Source: Sabethes cyaneus | Lineage: Eukaryota > Arthropoda > Insecta > Diptera > Culicidae | Reading direction: 5' to 3' | DNA length: 64,000 nt | Assembly (NCBI RefSeq): GCF_943734655.1 | Contig: NC_071355.1 | Span: 97,223,449 to 97,287,448, forward strand | In this document: one piece after another, positions 1 through 10,689 of the stretch | How the letters are laid out: every line of letters begins with the position of its first letter | How positions within the stretch are numbered: the first letter of the stretch is position 1 | Program-made: the position numbers and the translations under genes | The notes under the pieces: generated by a model | Told to the model about the DNA's origin: nothing | Seen by the model: the letters and a program-made list of their open reading frames with translations, nothing else | Databases searched by the model: none

Positions 1-98
1 TTCGGTAATCCCTATAAATCTACACAAAGCCTTTTTAACGTTTTTGAACCTTACCCTTGTTAATGCACACCCTATTCCCCTTTCAGAAATCCAGCCAC

Positions 99-785
99 TT
101 ATACAGTGTGACACATATGTATTCGAACAAAAACGAAGTCATATATTTTTGTACATAGAGGCTTTATTTCGGATGTTAGTTTTAGAAATTGGTTACCCAT
201 AGATACAGAACGCAACAAATCGCGCACAATTGAATCGCCTTTTGCCCGCATAACACACTTTAACCGCTTTTTAAAGTCGTTAAATGCGACACGCACTACT
301 TCCATCGGAATATCATTCCATATCTTGTTGATAACTAACTTAAATTCGCCCAAATTATGATATTTATTAGCCTTGAGGTTCTGCTGCATGTACTACCATA
401 TACAAAAATCCAGTGGGTTCGAATCTGGAGAACTTGGAGGGCATTCGTTTTTCGGTATGAAATCCGTCAGATTGGCTTTGCAGCACGTCTGCACAAGATT
501 TGCAGTGTGTGCTGGAACTCCATTCTGTTGAAAGCAATAATATTCTTCACCGTACACTCCCCGAACGCCAGGCATCAAATTTTGTTCTAAGGCCATTTCT
601 AGATAATATTTTGCATTAACTTTCACGTCCTGGTCAATAAATACAAGAAGAAGTTTCGCTTTCTTTGAAATGCCTCCTCACACCATGACTGCTGATGAAT
701 TTTAGTATCGTGGTACATTCCGTTTGTGCTTTAGAACGTCGATGATCGAAACCGACCACAACCGATCATTTTCCATAGATTTTAC
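99..785 (-). pseudogene. Mariner-family transposase, C-terminal half (degenerate)
   Basis: The translation contains the mariner landmarks QQNGVPAHT and SPDSNPLDF and then a basic C-terminal tail over 389-99. Frames change near 390 and 640, and stops precede 626. In an active mariner the first motif carries the second catalytic aspartate (QQD); here it is Asn, so this half would be catalytically dead even if rejoined. The first catalytic aspartate region is missing, lost at the boundary with the nested repeat. The right-hand terminal inverted repeat of the transposase reading direction begins just after the tail. Confidence 0.8.
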
Positions 786-918
786 GTTTTGCCTTTCTAC
801 TATATAAATATATAGTATAAAGGTATAGAAATCACTTGGAAAACCGGAAATGGAAAGAAGGTCCTGCGGGCCGAATGTTATATACCATTCGACTCAGTTT
901 CGAAAACTGAGCATTTTC

Positions 919-930
919 TGTGTGTGTGTA

Positions 931-994
<64 letters not shown>
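919..994. repeat. (TG)n microsatellite
   Basis: About 75 bp of TG dinucleotides with two early TATG interruptions, inside the nested repeat. Open reading frames here are repeat artefacts. Confidence 0.95.
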
Positions 995-995
<1 letters not shown>

Positions 996-1526
996 AACGC
1001 TTTTAATCTCACTCACTTTTCTCGGAGATGGCTGGACCGATTTTTATGTTCTTAGTGTCAAATGAAAGGTCTAGGTTTCCCATTGGTCGCTATTGAATTT
1101 CATACTGATCGGACTTTTAGTTCAAAAGTTATGTATAAAAATACGAAAAATATGGGACTTCATTATCTCATAGATCCCTTAACCGATTTGAACAAAATTG
1201 ATTGCATATGAAAGAGGAGCCTTACAAACCCTTAACTTCCAAATTTCATGATGATTGGACTTGTAGTTTGAAAGTTACATAAAGAAATGTGAAAAAATAG
1301 TATTTAAAACATATTTTTGTAACATTTAAGAATTAATTCAATGAAAAACATCACACATTTTATTATCATTTGAAAATTACTGCTGAGATCTATCAAACGA
1401 AACCGAGTTATTTAAAATCGGACGGTTCATTCAAAAGTTATTCAAACTTTAACACTTAAGCACCGAATATTAAACCGTTAAAACGTGTGAAATCAAAACA
1501 AATGTTGATTGTATGCAATGTGTGTG

Positions 1527-1978
1527 ATGTATGTATGTATGTATGTATGTATGTATGTATGTATGTATGTATGTATGTATGTATGTATGTATGTATGTAT
1601 GTATGTATGTATGTATGTATGTATGTATGTATGTATGTATGTATGTATGTATGTATGTATGTATGTATGTATGTATGTATGTATGTATGTATGTATGTAT
1701 GTATGTATGTATGTATGTATGTATGTATGTATGTATGTATGTATGTATGTATGTATGTATGTATGTATGTATGTATGTATGTATGTATGTATGTATGTAT
1801 GTATGTATGTATGTATGTATGTATGTATGTATGTATGTATGTATGTATGTATGTATGTATGTATGTATGTATGTATGTATGTATGTATTTATGTATGTAT
1901 GTATGTATGTATGTATGTATGTATGTATGTATGTATGTATGTATGTATTTATGTATGTATGTATGTATGTATGTATGT
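1527..1978. repeat. Long (GTAT)n microsatellite, about 113 units
   Basis: About 452 bp of nearly pure ATGT/GTAT. Only two point interruptions are seen, both GTATTTAT and exactly 60 bp apart, so a 60-bp segment was probably duplicated within the array. All three frames on both strands are open simply because the 4-bp unit contains no stop. Confidence 0.97.
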
Positions 1979-2039
1979 GTATGTGATGACAATTTGCAAT
2001 GAAATTCAAGAAAAGTGAGAAACATGTCAAAAGTCAGAA

Positions 2040-2270
2040 GTTTTTGAAGCCTCTTAGTGGAATACGAACTCTGAAATAAAAGAAAAGAAAAACACTTTTA
2101 CCGACTAAATTCCACTATTTAATATTTATTCGCGACAGATACGTATACGCTTTGAAATAAGACACTGATGAAGCCTGCACGTCGTAGACGAACTACGTAT
2201 CTGTCGCAAATAAATATTAAATAGCGGGATTCAATTGCAAAGTTTTTTCTTTTCTTTGATTTTAGATTTC
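2040..2270 (+). mobile_element. Short inverted-repeat element with hammerhead-like core (copy 1)
   Basis: The outer inverted ends are ctctgaaataaaagaaaag (2070) and its near complement ending near 2268. An inner inverted pair, 'tttattcgcgacagatacgt' (near 2125) and 'acgtatctgtcgcaaataaa' (near 2195), encloses a core with CTGATGA at 2166, a GTC/GAC loop and GAAC. Related copies lie at about 9950-10095 (-), 30895-31395 (interrupted) and 45712-45850. Confidence 0.6.
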
Positions 2271-3439
2271 AATTGTCATTTTCTTCACTTGCTGTTACTC
2301 ACAATTGTACACGAAAAGCAAAAAGCGGAGAAAAGCAGTTAATTTAAGTATATAAGTATAGTGGTGTATAGGATCAAAATACTAGTGAGTTGATTTTTCA
2401 AAATAAATTTATACAAATTTCATACAAATTTTGCGCATTAATAGATGCTCTTTTCAATCCATAGATACTAGAGCTTAGAAATGTTATATGAAAAATAGGA
2501 AGTAAACGTTGCACGCTAGTAACTTTGTAAGATTTGTTTTCGTTAGTGACATTTTAAAGGACAGATGTCTTATGTCATGTATCATGTTTTAATAAATAAA
2601 TCAAAAATAACAAGCACTGGAAATCATATCGATCATATTTCTCATTCTCAAGCATGTTTATGGCGCAGTTTTTGCAATATTTTTCGACCTCATCTTATTT
2701 TCCTAACCCTCTAACATTGGAAAAACGATGTGATCAAGTTAATGACTATCTTTTCATGAAAGTACTTTCAAAAGAAGCTTAAGTTTTGATTTTCATGCAA
2801 AAATAATTATCTGAAGGAGCGCCAGCTAAGAAAAAGTTCAATTTCTCTTTTTCATATCTAATGCTCTATTCAGTTATTTTTTCTAATTCAGATATATTGC
2901 AAAATTGAAGCCAAGCAAACTAATAGTAAAATTTTGAGATTAATTATTTTGTTGTAGATATCCTTTTTCTTCAAAAGCGAAATATAATAATTTTTCTGAA
3001 CTCTTGTTTTTCAAAGATGCTAACTTTAGAACGCATGGTGTTAATATCAAAATATCAAAAAAATCTACCCTTTGGGTTACAACCACTCAAAAAAAATATC
3101 AAAAAATATGCTATGAACACATATTTCATATTGTCAGTTCAAAACAAGTTTCGTATGTGGCTCTGAAACCCAAAAGTTAAGGCCGACCGATTATAAAACT
3201 AAATAAGGTGTTCATCAAATAACATAAATGACGCTTACAAGTATTTACGCAGCCAAGGAAAGAAAATATAATTATTCTACGCAATACGTTGTGAATTTTA
3301 CTGGCAAATAAGGATTTTGAGGAATACGGAACGGATATTTAAAAATATAGTCAAGTTAATTATAGATGTTCCTGAGAAATTAAATAATGATTATTGTGGC
3401 AGTAGAAAGGCTAGGTCACGCCGCTAGGTGGATTAATTC

Positions 3440-3803
3440 GGGTTTTTTGAATACTTTCACATCCAGTCCGTTTTCAATATTAGACGAAAAGATTTCCTGT
3501 TGATATTCAGCTCAACTGCCATTTTCCGTGCGGACCGGTCGCAACTGCGACAAAATTGCTCTCGAGCAACCTTTATGACCTCTGCAGTTCTAACGCTTCG
3601 TTTTCTTCCGGTTTTTTACGGTTTTCAATAGATCGCGTCTCGAAAAATCTTTTTACTATATAGTATGCAAATCCTCTTTTTATGCCGAGATGTTTGAGGT
3701 CACGAAAAATAGTGCTGCATGCAGCACCGTTCCGGAATTTACTTATTATCAACGACCATAACTTGAACATTGGTACGTGTACACCGAACGAAACACAATA
3801 CAA
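3440..3803 (-). pseudogene. Mariner-family transposase, N-terminal DNA-binding part
   Basis: Reading from 3803, a helix-turn-helix-like segment (KFRNGAACSTIFRDLKHLG) is followed by YYIVKRFFETRSIENRKKP, typical of the paired-like N-terminus of mariner transposases. A frameshift near 3600 moves the reading to a second segment with RSARKMAVELNINRKSFR, the second helix-turn-helix. It ends in a stop near 3440 where the nested repeat begins. Same orientation as the C-terminal half at 785-99. Confidence 0.75.
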
Positions 3804-4180
3804 AATTAAACTACGTCAAGTAAGACTTAAGTCATGATGACACACGCACACGATATTAGTTTGATTGTATTAATTGTATATGCCGTTGCAAGCATAAAAT
3901 GATTTTTGTTCGAATATGTATGTGTCACACTGTACAACTGGTATCGTTCCAAATGTAAGACAAACATACCCCTTTAACCATTTAAAACTTCCTCCCCATT
4001 GTAAAACACTGTCTTCCTCTTTTGTCAACCCCCATGCTATGATTTTTTATCAGCCCCCTTGTGCTGATTCCCTTATGTCAAGGAACGTGTGTGCCAAGTT
4101 TGGTGGAGAACGGTCAAGGCGTTCTGGAGTTATGGCGGAACGTACAATCATACAAACTCACGCTGACTTTTATATATAGA

Positions 4181-6770
4181 TAGATTAAGATGCAAGATTT
4201 TTTTTTACAATCTAGGAGCAATATCAGTTGGAAAAGGTTTTCCACAAACGCAGGAAAACTTTAAAGAAAAGTCGGAAAAACCATATTATAATGCTAAGAA
4301 ATTTTTTAAAATATATCTTTTCTAATTTGCCAACTCACTATCTTTTACAAAATTTCCAAGCATTACTAATAAAACTAATGCCAAACATGAACCAGTTGAC
4401 TAAAAATAGCTATGGGCGAATTAAGTATAATTTTCGTCATTCCCAGTGTCATGCTAACATATTATCTCGGCTAGTGTGAATCGACTGAATTGCAGCAAAT
4501 AGGTCTTACCGGTTTGACCAGCGTCGTAATTGGGTTACAACCTGTTATCCGATGCAGTAGGCTTACCCGGCGAAATCTTCTATACTAAAAAAGCAAAACC
4601 AAGTGAAAACATATAGATACCTAGGTATATTAAATTTTTTCGCACGATGGCAGGACCACAGAGATTGGAAGCATAAACTTCCGTTACGTACAATTGCATA
4701 ATCGAGAGAGTATGAAAGAAGGTATAGTAAATGGCATTAATAAAAAACTAAACCTAATAATCGTGTGTAACAGTGAGCCGCTGTGTCTGGTTCTGCGCCT
4801 TTGCAAACACGCGAATGCCATTCAGTAATGATTGTGCACTTGCGCGTTGTGGTTCAATCTTCAGTACCGTGAAACGTTGTATAGTTGATAATTATGCATA
4901 AATAACACATAAAAATCATGTTTAAACTTACCATCTTTGAACAATTGGTTTCGTATACAAATACACTTCTTATACCGCTCTCATGAACACAAGTTCAATA
5001 ACTACCCAACAATATAATCAGTATTTCCACATTTCAAAGATACTAAAGTTACTTCTCCCATATGCTGCTGTGCGTGATATAAAAACAACTCGAAATTTGT
5101 ATTTTTTGTAACTCTTTTGCTTAGATCTTTTTAATTGAATGATTTCATGTAGCAATTAACTCAGATGACTTTAACAATGGATGTATGTCACTATTTTTCG
5201 TTTCATTTTAAGTTTCAATTTTCGTTACATTTATCTATTAGCTGTATTTTTAAATTTTAATGAACAGAGTTACACCATTCTACCCTATCCGTAACTTTTT
5301 TTTTGCTTCACCGTCAACATCTTTTTTTTCTGTTTATGTCTCTGCGGCGTAGACAACAAGAGTAATTGAGTCTTCATAAATATCCCCTTAGTTGCAACTT
5401 GGCCCCATGCCAGGGCGGGTAATCTTCGCGGACATGCTTCACAAACCAGTTTTGGATCCTACGTATAAATGCGTATTTAGTTGTCAGCAGAGCAGCCTTA
5501 AACGATGCTTACCCAGTTATCTACTGCCCTAGTTTTGTTTTCACTCTCTAAAACGGAAAGTAAAATTACTCTTTATGCGCAATTGTATAATTTACTAACA
5601 ACGTTATGCAATCTTATTGTTATCTGTGCCTGTCTGGCTTGTGGCTGGAGCTGAAACGGTTTGCCCAACAGCGGAATGGGTTCGTGGCTTAATATTTTCT
5701 GGCGACTCTGTGTGACGGTGCGGTGATTAGATTCCATATAATTATATGTATCTTCTCGAGCTTTACGATCAAATTCGTATTGCCGGAAACTATAAAATAC
5801 ATTTGAGATTTGGGTTTTCTCCTAAATCTAATATATTGATAACAAGGACTAATACGCGTTGTTTTTTGGGTAATAAACGTCTTTAAGACCCTTCTTTATT
5901 GACAGACTTCGCTGCCAATTATTAGAGTACAATACAATTACCGGGCTAGTTCAACGATCCTACTGGCTCAAGCAGCACTGCTCAGCCAAGATTCGAACAT
6001 CTGCCGACTGGCTTGTTATACGAGCATCGTACCTCAAAGCAAACTGGGCAGTTACAACGAACATTGTATACGTGCTGATTATTAAATTGAGACTGTTTAA
6101 GTATAGTTTCAGTATAGTTTTTCGACAATGCCGCAAACATCATCGATCAATCGGGAAACTAACCCATTGTCACTATTGTATGGAGTAGCTAACAGATTGA
6201 TATCGCTAACCAAAGTGTATTGATATTTGGTTACGAAAATTGTATTGGGAATAGTTACGAAAATAGCTGTCAAATACATAAACATTTGGCCTATTATCAC
6301 ACCTTCCCTTTTATTGCAAATTGCATCAAAAATGCGAATTGCAAGTAACTTGCAGACAAAATGCAAGTAAAATCTTAGCAGAGAGCTGTCAATAGTTAAC
6401 GTCAAATAAATGTGACCTGTCAAATTACTGTTTACCAATACATCAGCCAATACACTTTATTGTTTATGAAAAACAGAAGTGAGCAAACACAACTACAAAA
6501 TCATCAACTAATTAATTATTTAACTAACTAACGTAACTAATTATTTAATATTGCTGGTTGTGTACTGATAGTCCGCTTAAAGGGGCTGATAGTCGGACGA
6601 AGGGGTTAATCCACACATTTTAGCAAAAATTTGTATGCGCTGGCATATTTCTTTCTAGAGTAAGTTTTTTAAAAGATTGGCTTGTTATCTTCCTTTTTCA
6701 GGACCATGGTATAAAGAAAGATTAACTTTGTAACTAGTCAGATCCACGGACGGCACGCATCAGAAAATAC
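4181..6770. other. Gene-poor stretch upstream of the DD34E transposase
   Basis: AT-rich sequence without a convincing long coding region. A minus-strand open frame at 6450-6109 has no recognisable domain and repetitive composition around 'caagtaacttgcag', so it is not called. A possible small signal-peptide exon is listed separately at 5505-5559. Confidence 0.5.
5505..5559 (+). other. Candidate signal-peptide first exon (speculative)
   Basis: An ATG opens an 18-codon segment reading MLTQLSTALVLFSLSKTE, a plausible signal peptide, followed by A|GTAAAATT, an acceptable splice donor. A TATAAAT box lies at 5464 and a TCAG initiator-like site at 5484, only about 22 bp apart, which is short. It could be the first exon of the phospholipase A2 gene on the same strand. 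However, it ends in phase 1 while the exon at 13247 needs phase 2, so an extra exon would be required. Chance is a real alternative. Confidence 0.25.
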
Positions 6771-6783
6771 AAAATGTCACGCT

Positions 6784-7753
6784 ATGTATGGATATTACGT
6801 TATAAACTGGCCAGTCGGAGAATTAGCGGCACTATATGGGAAACATCCTTTCGATCCTTTCCAAAACGATCTACAATTGGATCCATAAATTCGAAGAGAA
6901 AGACAGCTTCAGCCGCTCTCCGTACGTCAGGTCTAGAAAGTTCGGAGAAAAGGAAAAAGAATGGTTGCACCAATTATATACTACTACTGATCCAACATTC
7001 TACCTGGATGAAGCACAGTCTCGATTTCAGCAGCATTTTTCAATGGGGATTAGTAAATCTACAATTTGCCGTCTATTACAGAAAATTGGATTTTCCCGAA
7101 AGGTGCTGGAGAAACGTGCAATGCAGATAAAAAACACTGATATCGAATTTTACTGTTCGGAACTTCAATCCTTGGAGTGGGACATATTCAATATTCTCTT
7201 CCTGGATGAGATATCGTTTGACAACCGTGATATGAGTCGAAGCACGGGCTATGGCCCGATTGGAAAAAGAATCATTGCTCGTGGTAACCATGTTCGCCAA
7301 ACTCGAATTTCCTTGCTCTGTTTTATGGGAGTTGGAGGTATTTTGGAAACATTTTCAACTGATGGAACTTTCTCCAGGAAAATTTTCTTTGAAGCATGCA
7401 GAGAATTCGCGTTGAGTGGCCGGGTGAATCAATATCCAGGTAGAAATTCTATATGGATTCTCGACGGAGCAAGGATTCACGTTGACCCGAATATGGTGCG
7501 ATATTTCCGTTCACTAGGAATAATGTTCGTATTTCTTCCCGGATACTGCCCACACATGAACCCTATTGAAATTTTATTTGGTCTTATCAAGCAAATGTTC
7601 AAACGCTATTACTTCAGCATTAATCATGACGATCTTAAAGTATTTGTTCTGGGAATTGCGATGAAGTTCGCCACTTTCAATGCCACTAAATTGTTCAAGA
7701 AATGTGGTTATTATCCAGGAGGGCGTTTCGAAGCTAAACTTGAACCAGCCTAA
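6784..7753 (+). CDS. IS630/Tc1-like DD34E transposase (one N-terminal frameshift)
   Basis: Cut-and-paste DNA transposase. The main open frame from 6836 encodes about 305 residues. A helix-turn-helix end (KTIYNWIHKF) is followed by a DDE domain with LFLDEIS (Asp124), WILDGARIH (Asp210) and HMNPIE (Glu245); 34 residues separate the last two, hence DD34E, and all three acidic residues are present. The N-terminal helix-turn-helix half (GELAALYGKH) lies in another frame from 6784 to about 6855, next to a tandem ATCCTTTC repeat, so a frameshift or an unseen splice separates it. The catalytic part has no stops, suggesting recent activity or constraint. The convergent gene 88 bp downstream may belong to the same element. 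I could not find terminal inverted repeats. A domesticated transposase is the alternative. Confidence 0.85.
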
Positions 7754-7840
7754 TAAATATTAAACACGAGATTCAACCGAGTTTTATTTATTAAAACAAA
7801 AAAAGCTATTGAGCATTTCAATAGTTAGCAGGAAAAAAAA

Positions 7841-9011
7841 TCATATGTGGTCAACATCAGGACAATCAACAATCTTCTCAGCGTACAGCCTTGACTCTTC
7901 TCCTTCGCTTACTTTAAGAGAATGCTTGAAAGCAGAAATCAAAGACTTATTGTTTCGTCTACAAGCTTTGAATTGTTGTATTTGGTTACGCAATTCAGTA
8001 ACAGTGGATTCCAACTTTTCGAAAGTCGACTCAATATCTGCAATCATTGTTTCGAAGTTTTCCTGAACAGTCTCAGCGATCGTGGCATCCTCAATTGAAT
8101 CTAACAATACAGCATGTGCGCTGCTTTCTTCGACTTCAATAAACAAGTGCTTCAGATGATCGGGTGGCGATGCAGTAATTAGATCATCTCTAAGATGAGC
8201 AGCCGAGCATTGTATGTAATTCGCCCACAAAGTAAAACTGGCATCCAAAGGTTTCAGAAATCGGTCCTTGTTTTCTTTTTTCAACGTTGACACTAGCCTC
8301 ATCAAGCTTTGGTTGGCATCTGCTCCTGATCTATCTTTCATCCCACCAACACGTTTTCCTAGTGATAATATTTCTTTTGCCCGATCAAAATCCTTTGCAC
8401 TGATTAGTGAATCGGAGTAAACAAGTACAGACATTTTAACCGTAAGTCCTTTCAAACTCGCTAAAAAGTCATCAGTTAGATCCGAAAGCCGTATTGAATT
8501 TCGCTTGTACTGAAGCCGGAAGAAGCGATCTCTATCCTCCCAACACGGTGTCGTCACGGGACTCCATTCCACCTGCTCTTCGCATGCGCACCATACCTGT
8601 CGTTCAAATTGGTCCTTATTGTTTGCCTGAACGTGAAGCATGTCTATAGGCTTGTCCTTCTTCTGACCTTTAAATTCTCGCTCGTGAGCCTCGATGTAAA
8701 AATCAAATACCTCACCATCCGCTTCATGTTCCATTCTTACGTTATCGTTATCTGAAAATACATCGTTGTCAAGGTACTCCATATCCTCGAAATGGTTATC
8801 ATCGTTTTCACAGAGATTTTCATTTCCACTTTGAGTGGCACTTTCCGAATCGGTGGCAGATATTTTAAAGAGCACAGCTGCAAATTAATTAACTTATTTA
8901 TAATGACAAAGCAAATTAAATTAAGTAGGTATTAACACTCATCATGAGAAATTTAGATGCAATCGGTTCACTTTGTATTTGTTTACTTTTCAGCCTGGAG
9001 CTGTCAGTCAT
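7841..9011 (-). CDS. Acidic, coiled-coil-like protein of unknown function (two exons)
   Basis: I do not recognise this family. Exon 2 (8877-7841) is a long open frame. It lacks its own ATG and begins right after a splice acceptor (tttgcag). Exon 1 (9011-8939) starts MTDSSRLKSKQ and ends at A|GTGTTAAT. The 61-bp intron joins them in phase and gives 369 residues. The N-terminal third is very acidic (Asp/Glu/Asn-rich), the middle has a Trp/Cys-containing block (WCACEEQVEW), and the C-terminal third is helical with heptad-like Glu/Leu spacing around VQENFETMIADIESTFEKLE. It converges on the DD34E transposase with stop codons 88 bp apart. It could be the accessory protein of a two-gene transposon or an unrelated neighbour. 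Confidence 0.6.
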
Positions 9012-9244
9012 TGTATGCAGTGACACCAGATTTTTGGAAAACTGTGAAATCTGAAATTATAACAATGTAACAAACGGGCGAGTTTGTTAATTTTTCAGTT
9101 TTTATTTCTCTTTTATCACTCAATATGCGCAAAATAATTCAGATAAAAATAACAATTCTGCCAAGAGTTCTGCTCGTATTGTGACAATGAAAAAACATCT
9201 CATGTTTTAACCACATTATAACTACTACAAAATATTGCAGTGGC

Positions 9245-9428
9245 TTAATTTTGATCGCGACACTGATTGCAAGATCTTTGGATGTTATTCAGCAGTTGCT
9301 GTGCATTTTGATGCTTCGCTGCAATCTGCAATAATACATTTTGATCGCTATCCATCGCCGTGAGGATTACAGTTTTCACTGTCTCTAAATTGTTTGTTAG
9401 TTTCGTTCGTTCATTAGTTTTTTTTGGT
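9245..9428 (-). pseudogene. Short coiled-coil-like coding remnant, cut by an inverted-repeat element
   Basis: Sixty open codons end at a TAA at 9247-9245, including NNLETVKTVILTAMD and QIAAKHQNAQQLLNNIQRSC. There is no upstream ATG, because the short inverted-repeat element at 9429-9677 starts exactly where the frame would continue. Composition resembles the coiled-coil tail of insect Myb/SANT-like or transposon accessory proteins, but no family is assigned. It lies upstream of the acidic-protein gene on the same strand and may be part of the same mobile unit. Confidence 0.4.
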
Positions 9429-9677
9429 GTAGGGTACGGGAGGGTATTTTCGGCCCATTAAGCAGTTACTTCTATTTTTTCGGCCTATAACCTAGTTTTA
9501 GTGGAAGAACAGGTGGTTTTGACGTTCTTTGAATAAAAAATAGTAGATTACTTACAGTCTTGAGAAAATGGTTATAACATATTAAAATTGTATGTCGGCA
9601 AAATATTTTTATTGGCGAAAGAAAACGCAAATAGGCTGAATTTAGAAACCTGCTGAAAATATCCTCCCGTACCCTAC
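9429..9677. mobile_element. 249-bp inverted-repeat (MITE-like) element
   Basis: Termini of 23 bp: 'gtagggtacgggagggtatt' then ttc at 9429, and its reverse complement ending at 9677, with one mismatch. The interior is non-coding. The target duplication is uncertain (TTTTT on both sides, offset by 2-3 bp). Confidence 0.75.
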
Positions 9678-9949
9678 CTTTTTGTATACTACACTGGATA
9701 GTAAACTTTGTGAAAACGAAAACGAAAGCGTAACGTTGGAATGAAAGGATTTTAATACCAATAACTTTTTCACCATTGCATGGGATTCCATCCGCCATAT
9801 GTCGTTGGATAGAAAAACAATTCCAGCAATTTTATTGTATGATAGATCTAATCATTATGCAATTGATGAGCAGCCAAAAATGATTGAACAGTAACGGTTT
9901 TCAATTTCATAACCAATTACATATCTTGAAATCAAATAAAACGAAAACT

Positions 9950-10095
9950 TATCCAATTTAATTCTACTATGTATATTTCTTCGCAACAGAAACGCATTTC
10001 GCCAACGACTTGCAGGCTTCATCAGTGTCTGTTTTCGAACTCGAAAGTTTTCTTTTTATTTAATTTCAGGTTCCGTATTCTACTAAGGTGCTCCA
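9950..10095 (-). mobile_element. Short inverted-repeat element with hammerhead-like core (copy 2)
   Basis: On the minus strand it reads cttagtagaatacggaacc, tgaaattaaataaaaagaaaac, then a core of CTGATGA, GCCTGCAAGTCGTTGGC and GAAA, then TTCTGTTGCG and a tail complementary to the start. Best preserved copy of the family at 2040-2270. Confidence 0.6.
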
Positions 10096-10450
10096 AAAAC
10101 TTCAGTCAATTACATATCCTTCCCTTGATTTACCGCAGGCCACAATCTCAAAACAAAGCGACCAAGCCTTCTTGTCCTAACAGGTCAGAAACTATTTATT
10201 TCGACTGAACCTAGGCCAAGTTGATATCCTGAAAGTAAAGCATATTGAAACAACCACACCGATCCACAGTCTAGAATGAAAGCGTAGGTAACAGAATATA
10301 TTTTGTGTATTGCAGCTGAATCTGGGTAAATTCCCCAAATACCAATGTATATGATGGAACGAAATAGCAATATTGCCGTTGTCGCTCTTTTCCATTCTGT
10401 AGCGGTTTCAGGATGTCATAGTATTCACGCCCTTCACGCCTTTTTTGTTT

Positions 10451-10559
10451 GATTATAGTTACTTTAACAGCTTGGGTCATTCGTGACTTTCTACGGGCTT
10501 CGGATTTGAACCCGAGTCCTCGACTTGGATGCTAACCACTACACCCGGATTGACCCCCC
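10451..10559 (-). mobile_element. tRNA-derived SINE (Feilai-like), copy 1
   Basis: On the minus strand: GGTCAATCCGGGTGTAGTGG then TTAGCAT (A box), and GGGTTCAAATCC (B box) about 30 bp later, followed by a unique part. A second copy lies at 35486-35605. The family name is inference from structure and host type. Confidence 0.7.
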
Positions 10560-10689
10560 CCCCTTCACGCCTTGTCTCACCACAACTTTGTTTCATTACT
10601 TTCTTCAAACCAAACTTCCTCCGTCGATTGTAAAAAACTACCTTTATAAAAAATATTTCGCTTTTGTCTGGTATACTGATCTTCCACCG

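Larger units (their letters stand above)
790..3435. repeat. Nested repeat inserted in the mariner
   Basis: This 2.6-kb block separates the two transposase halves. Its left edge runs gcctttctac then tatataaatatatagtataaagg, followed by a stretch ('ggccgaatgttatataccat' near 868) that I recognise as a common dipteran repeat followed by a TG run. Its right edge is 'ggctaggtcacgccgctagg' near 3408. Both edges share gcctttctac in inverted orientation, a possible short terminal repeat. It contains the TG and GTAT microsatellites and a smaller inverted-repeat element at 2040-2270. No open frame apart from repeat artefacts. Confidence 0.6.
104..3932 (-). mobile_element. Tc1/mariner element with intact termini, internally interrupted
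   Basis: The ends are inverted repeats of about 30 bp. The left end begins CAGTGTGACACAT at 104 and continues into TTCGAACAAAAAC. The right end is its reverse complement, ending at 3932 with CACTG. TA flanks both sides (102-103 and 3933-3934), the target duplication of Tc1/mariner elements. The transposase is on the minus strand, with its N-terminus at 3803-3440 and its C-terminus at 785-99. A second repeat of about 2.6 kb separates the halves. The related repeat at 11160-11180 shows the uninterrupted target (cacttgTAcaactg). Confidence 0.85.
1..4180 (+). repeat. Interspersed repeat split by a mariner insertion
   Basis: The sequence at 1-103 and 3934-4180 is one unclassified repeat interrupted by the mariner at 104-3932. 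It has T/C-rich modules and a 3' part reading 'gccaagtttggtggagaacg' near 4096, ending in a TATATAGATAGA tail, as many insect retroelement 3' ends do. The same family lies reversed at about 10690-11280. No coding capacity is visible. Class not assigned. Confidence 0.6.

Noticed and set aside
1456..2030. Open frames of 150-189 codons on both strands
   Set aside because: All arise from the GTAT array, which contains no stop in any frame; the products are pure four-residue repeats.
6109..6450. 113-codon minus-strand frame
   Set aside because: No recognisable motif, repetitive local words, no splice or promoter context.
6830..7130. 118-codon frame overlapping the transposase
   Set aside because: A frame shadow; its neighbouring frame carries the transposase motifs.
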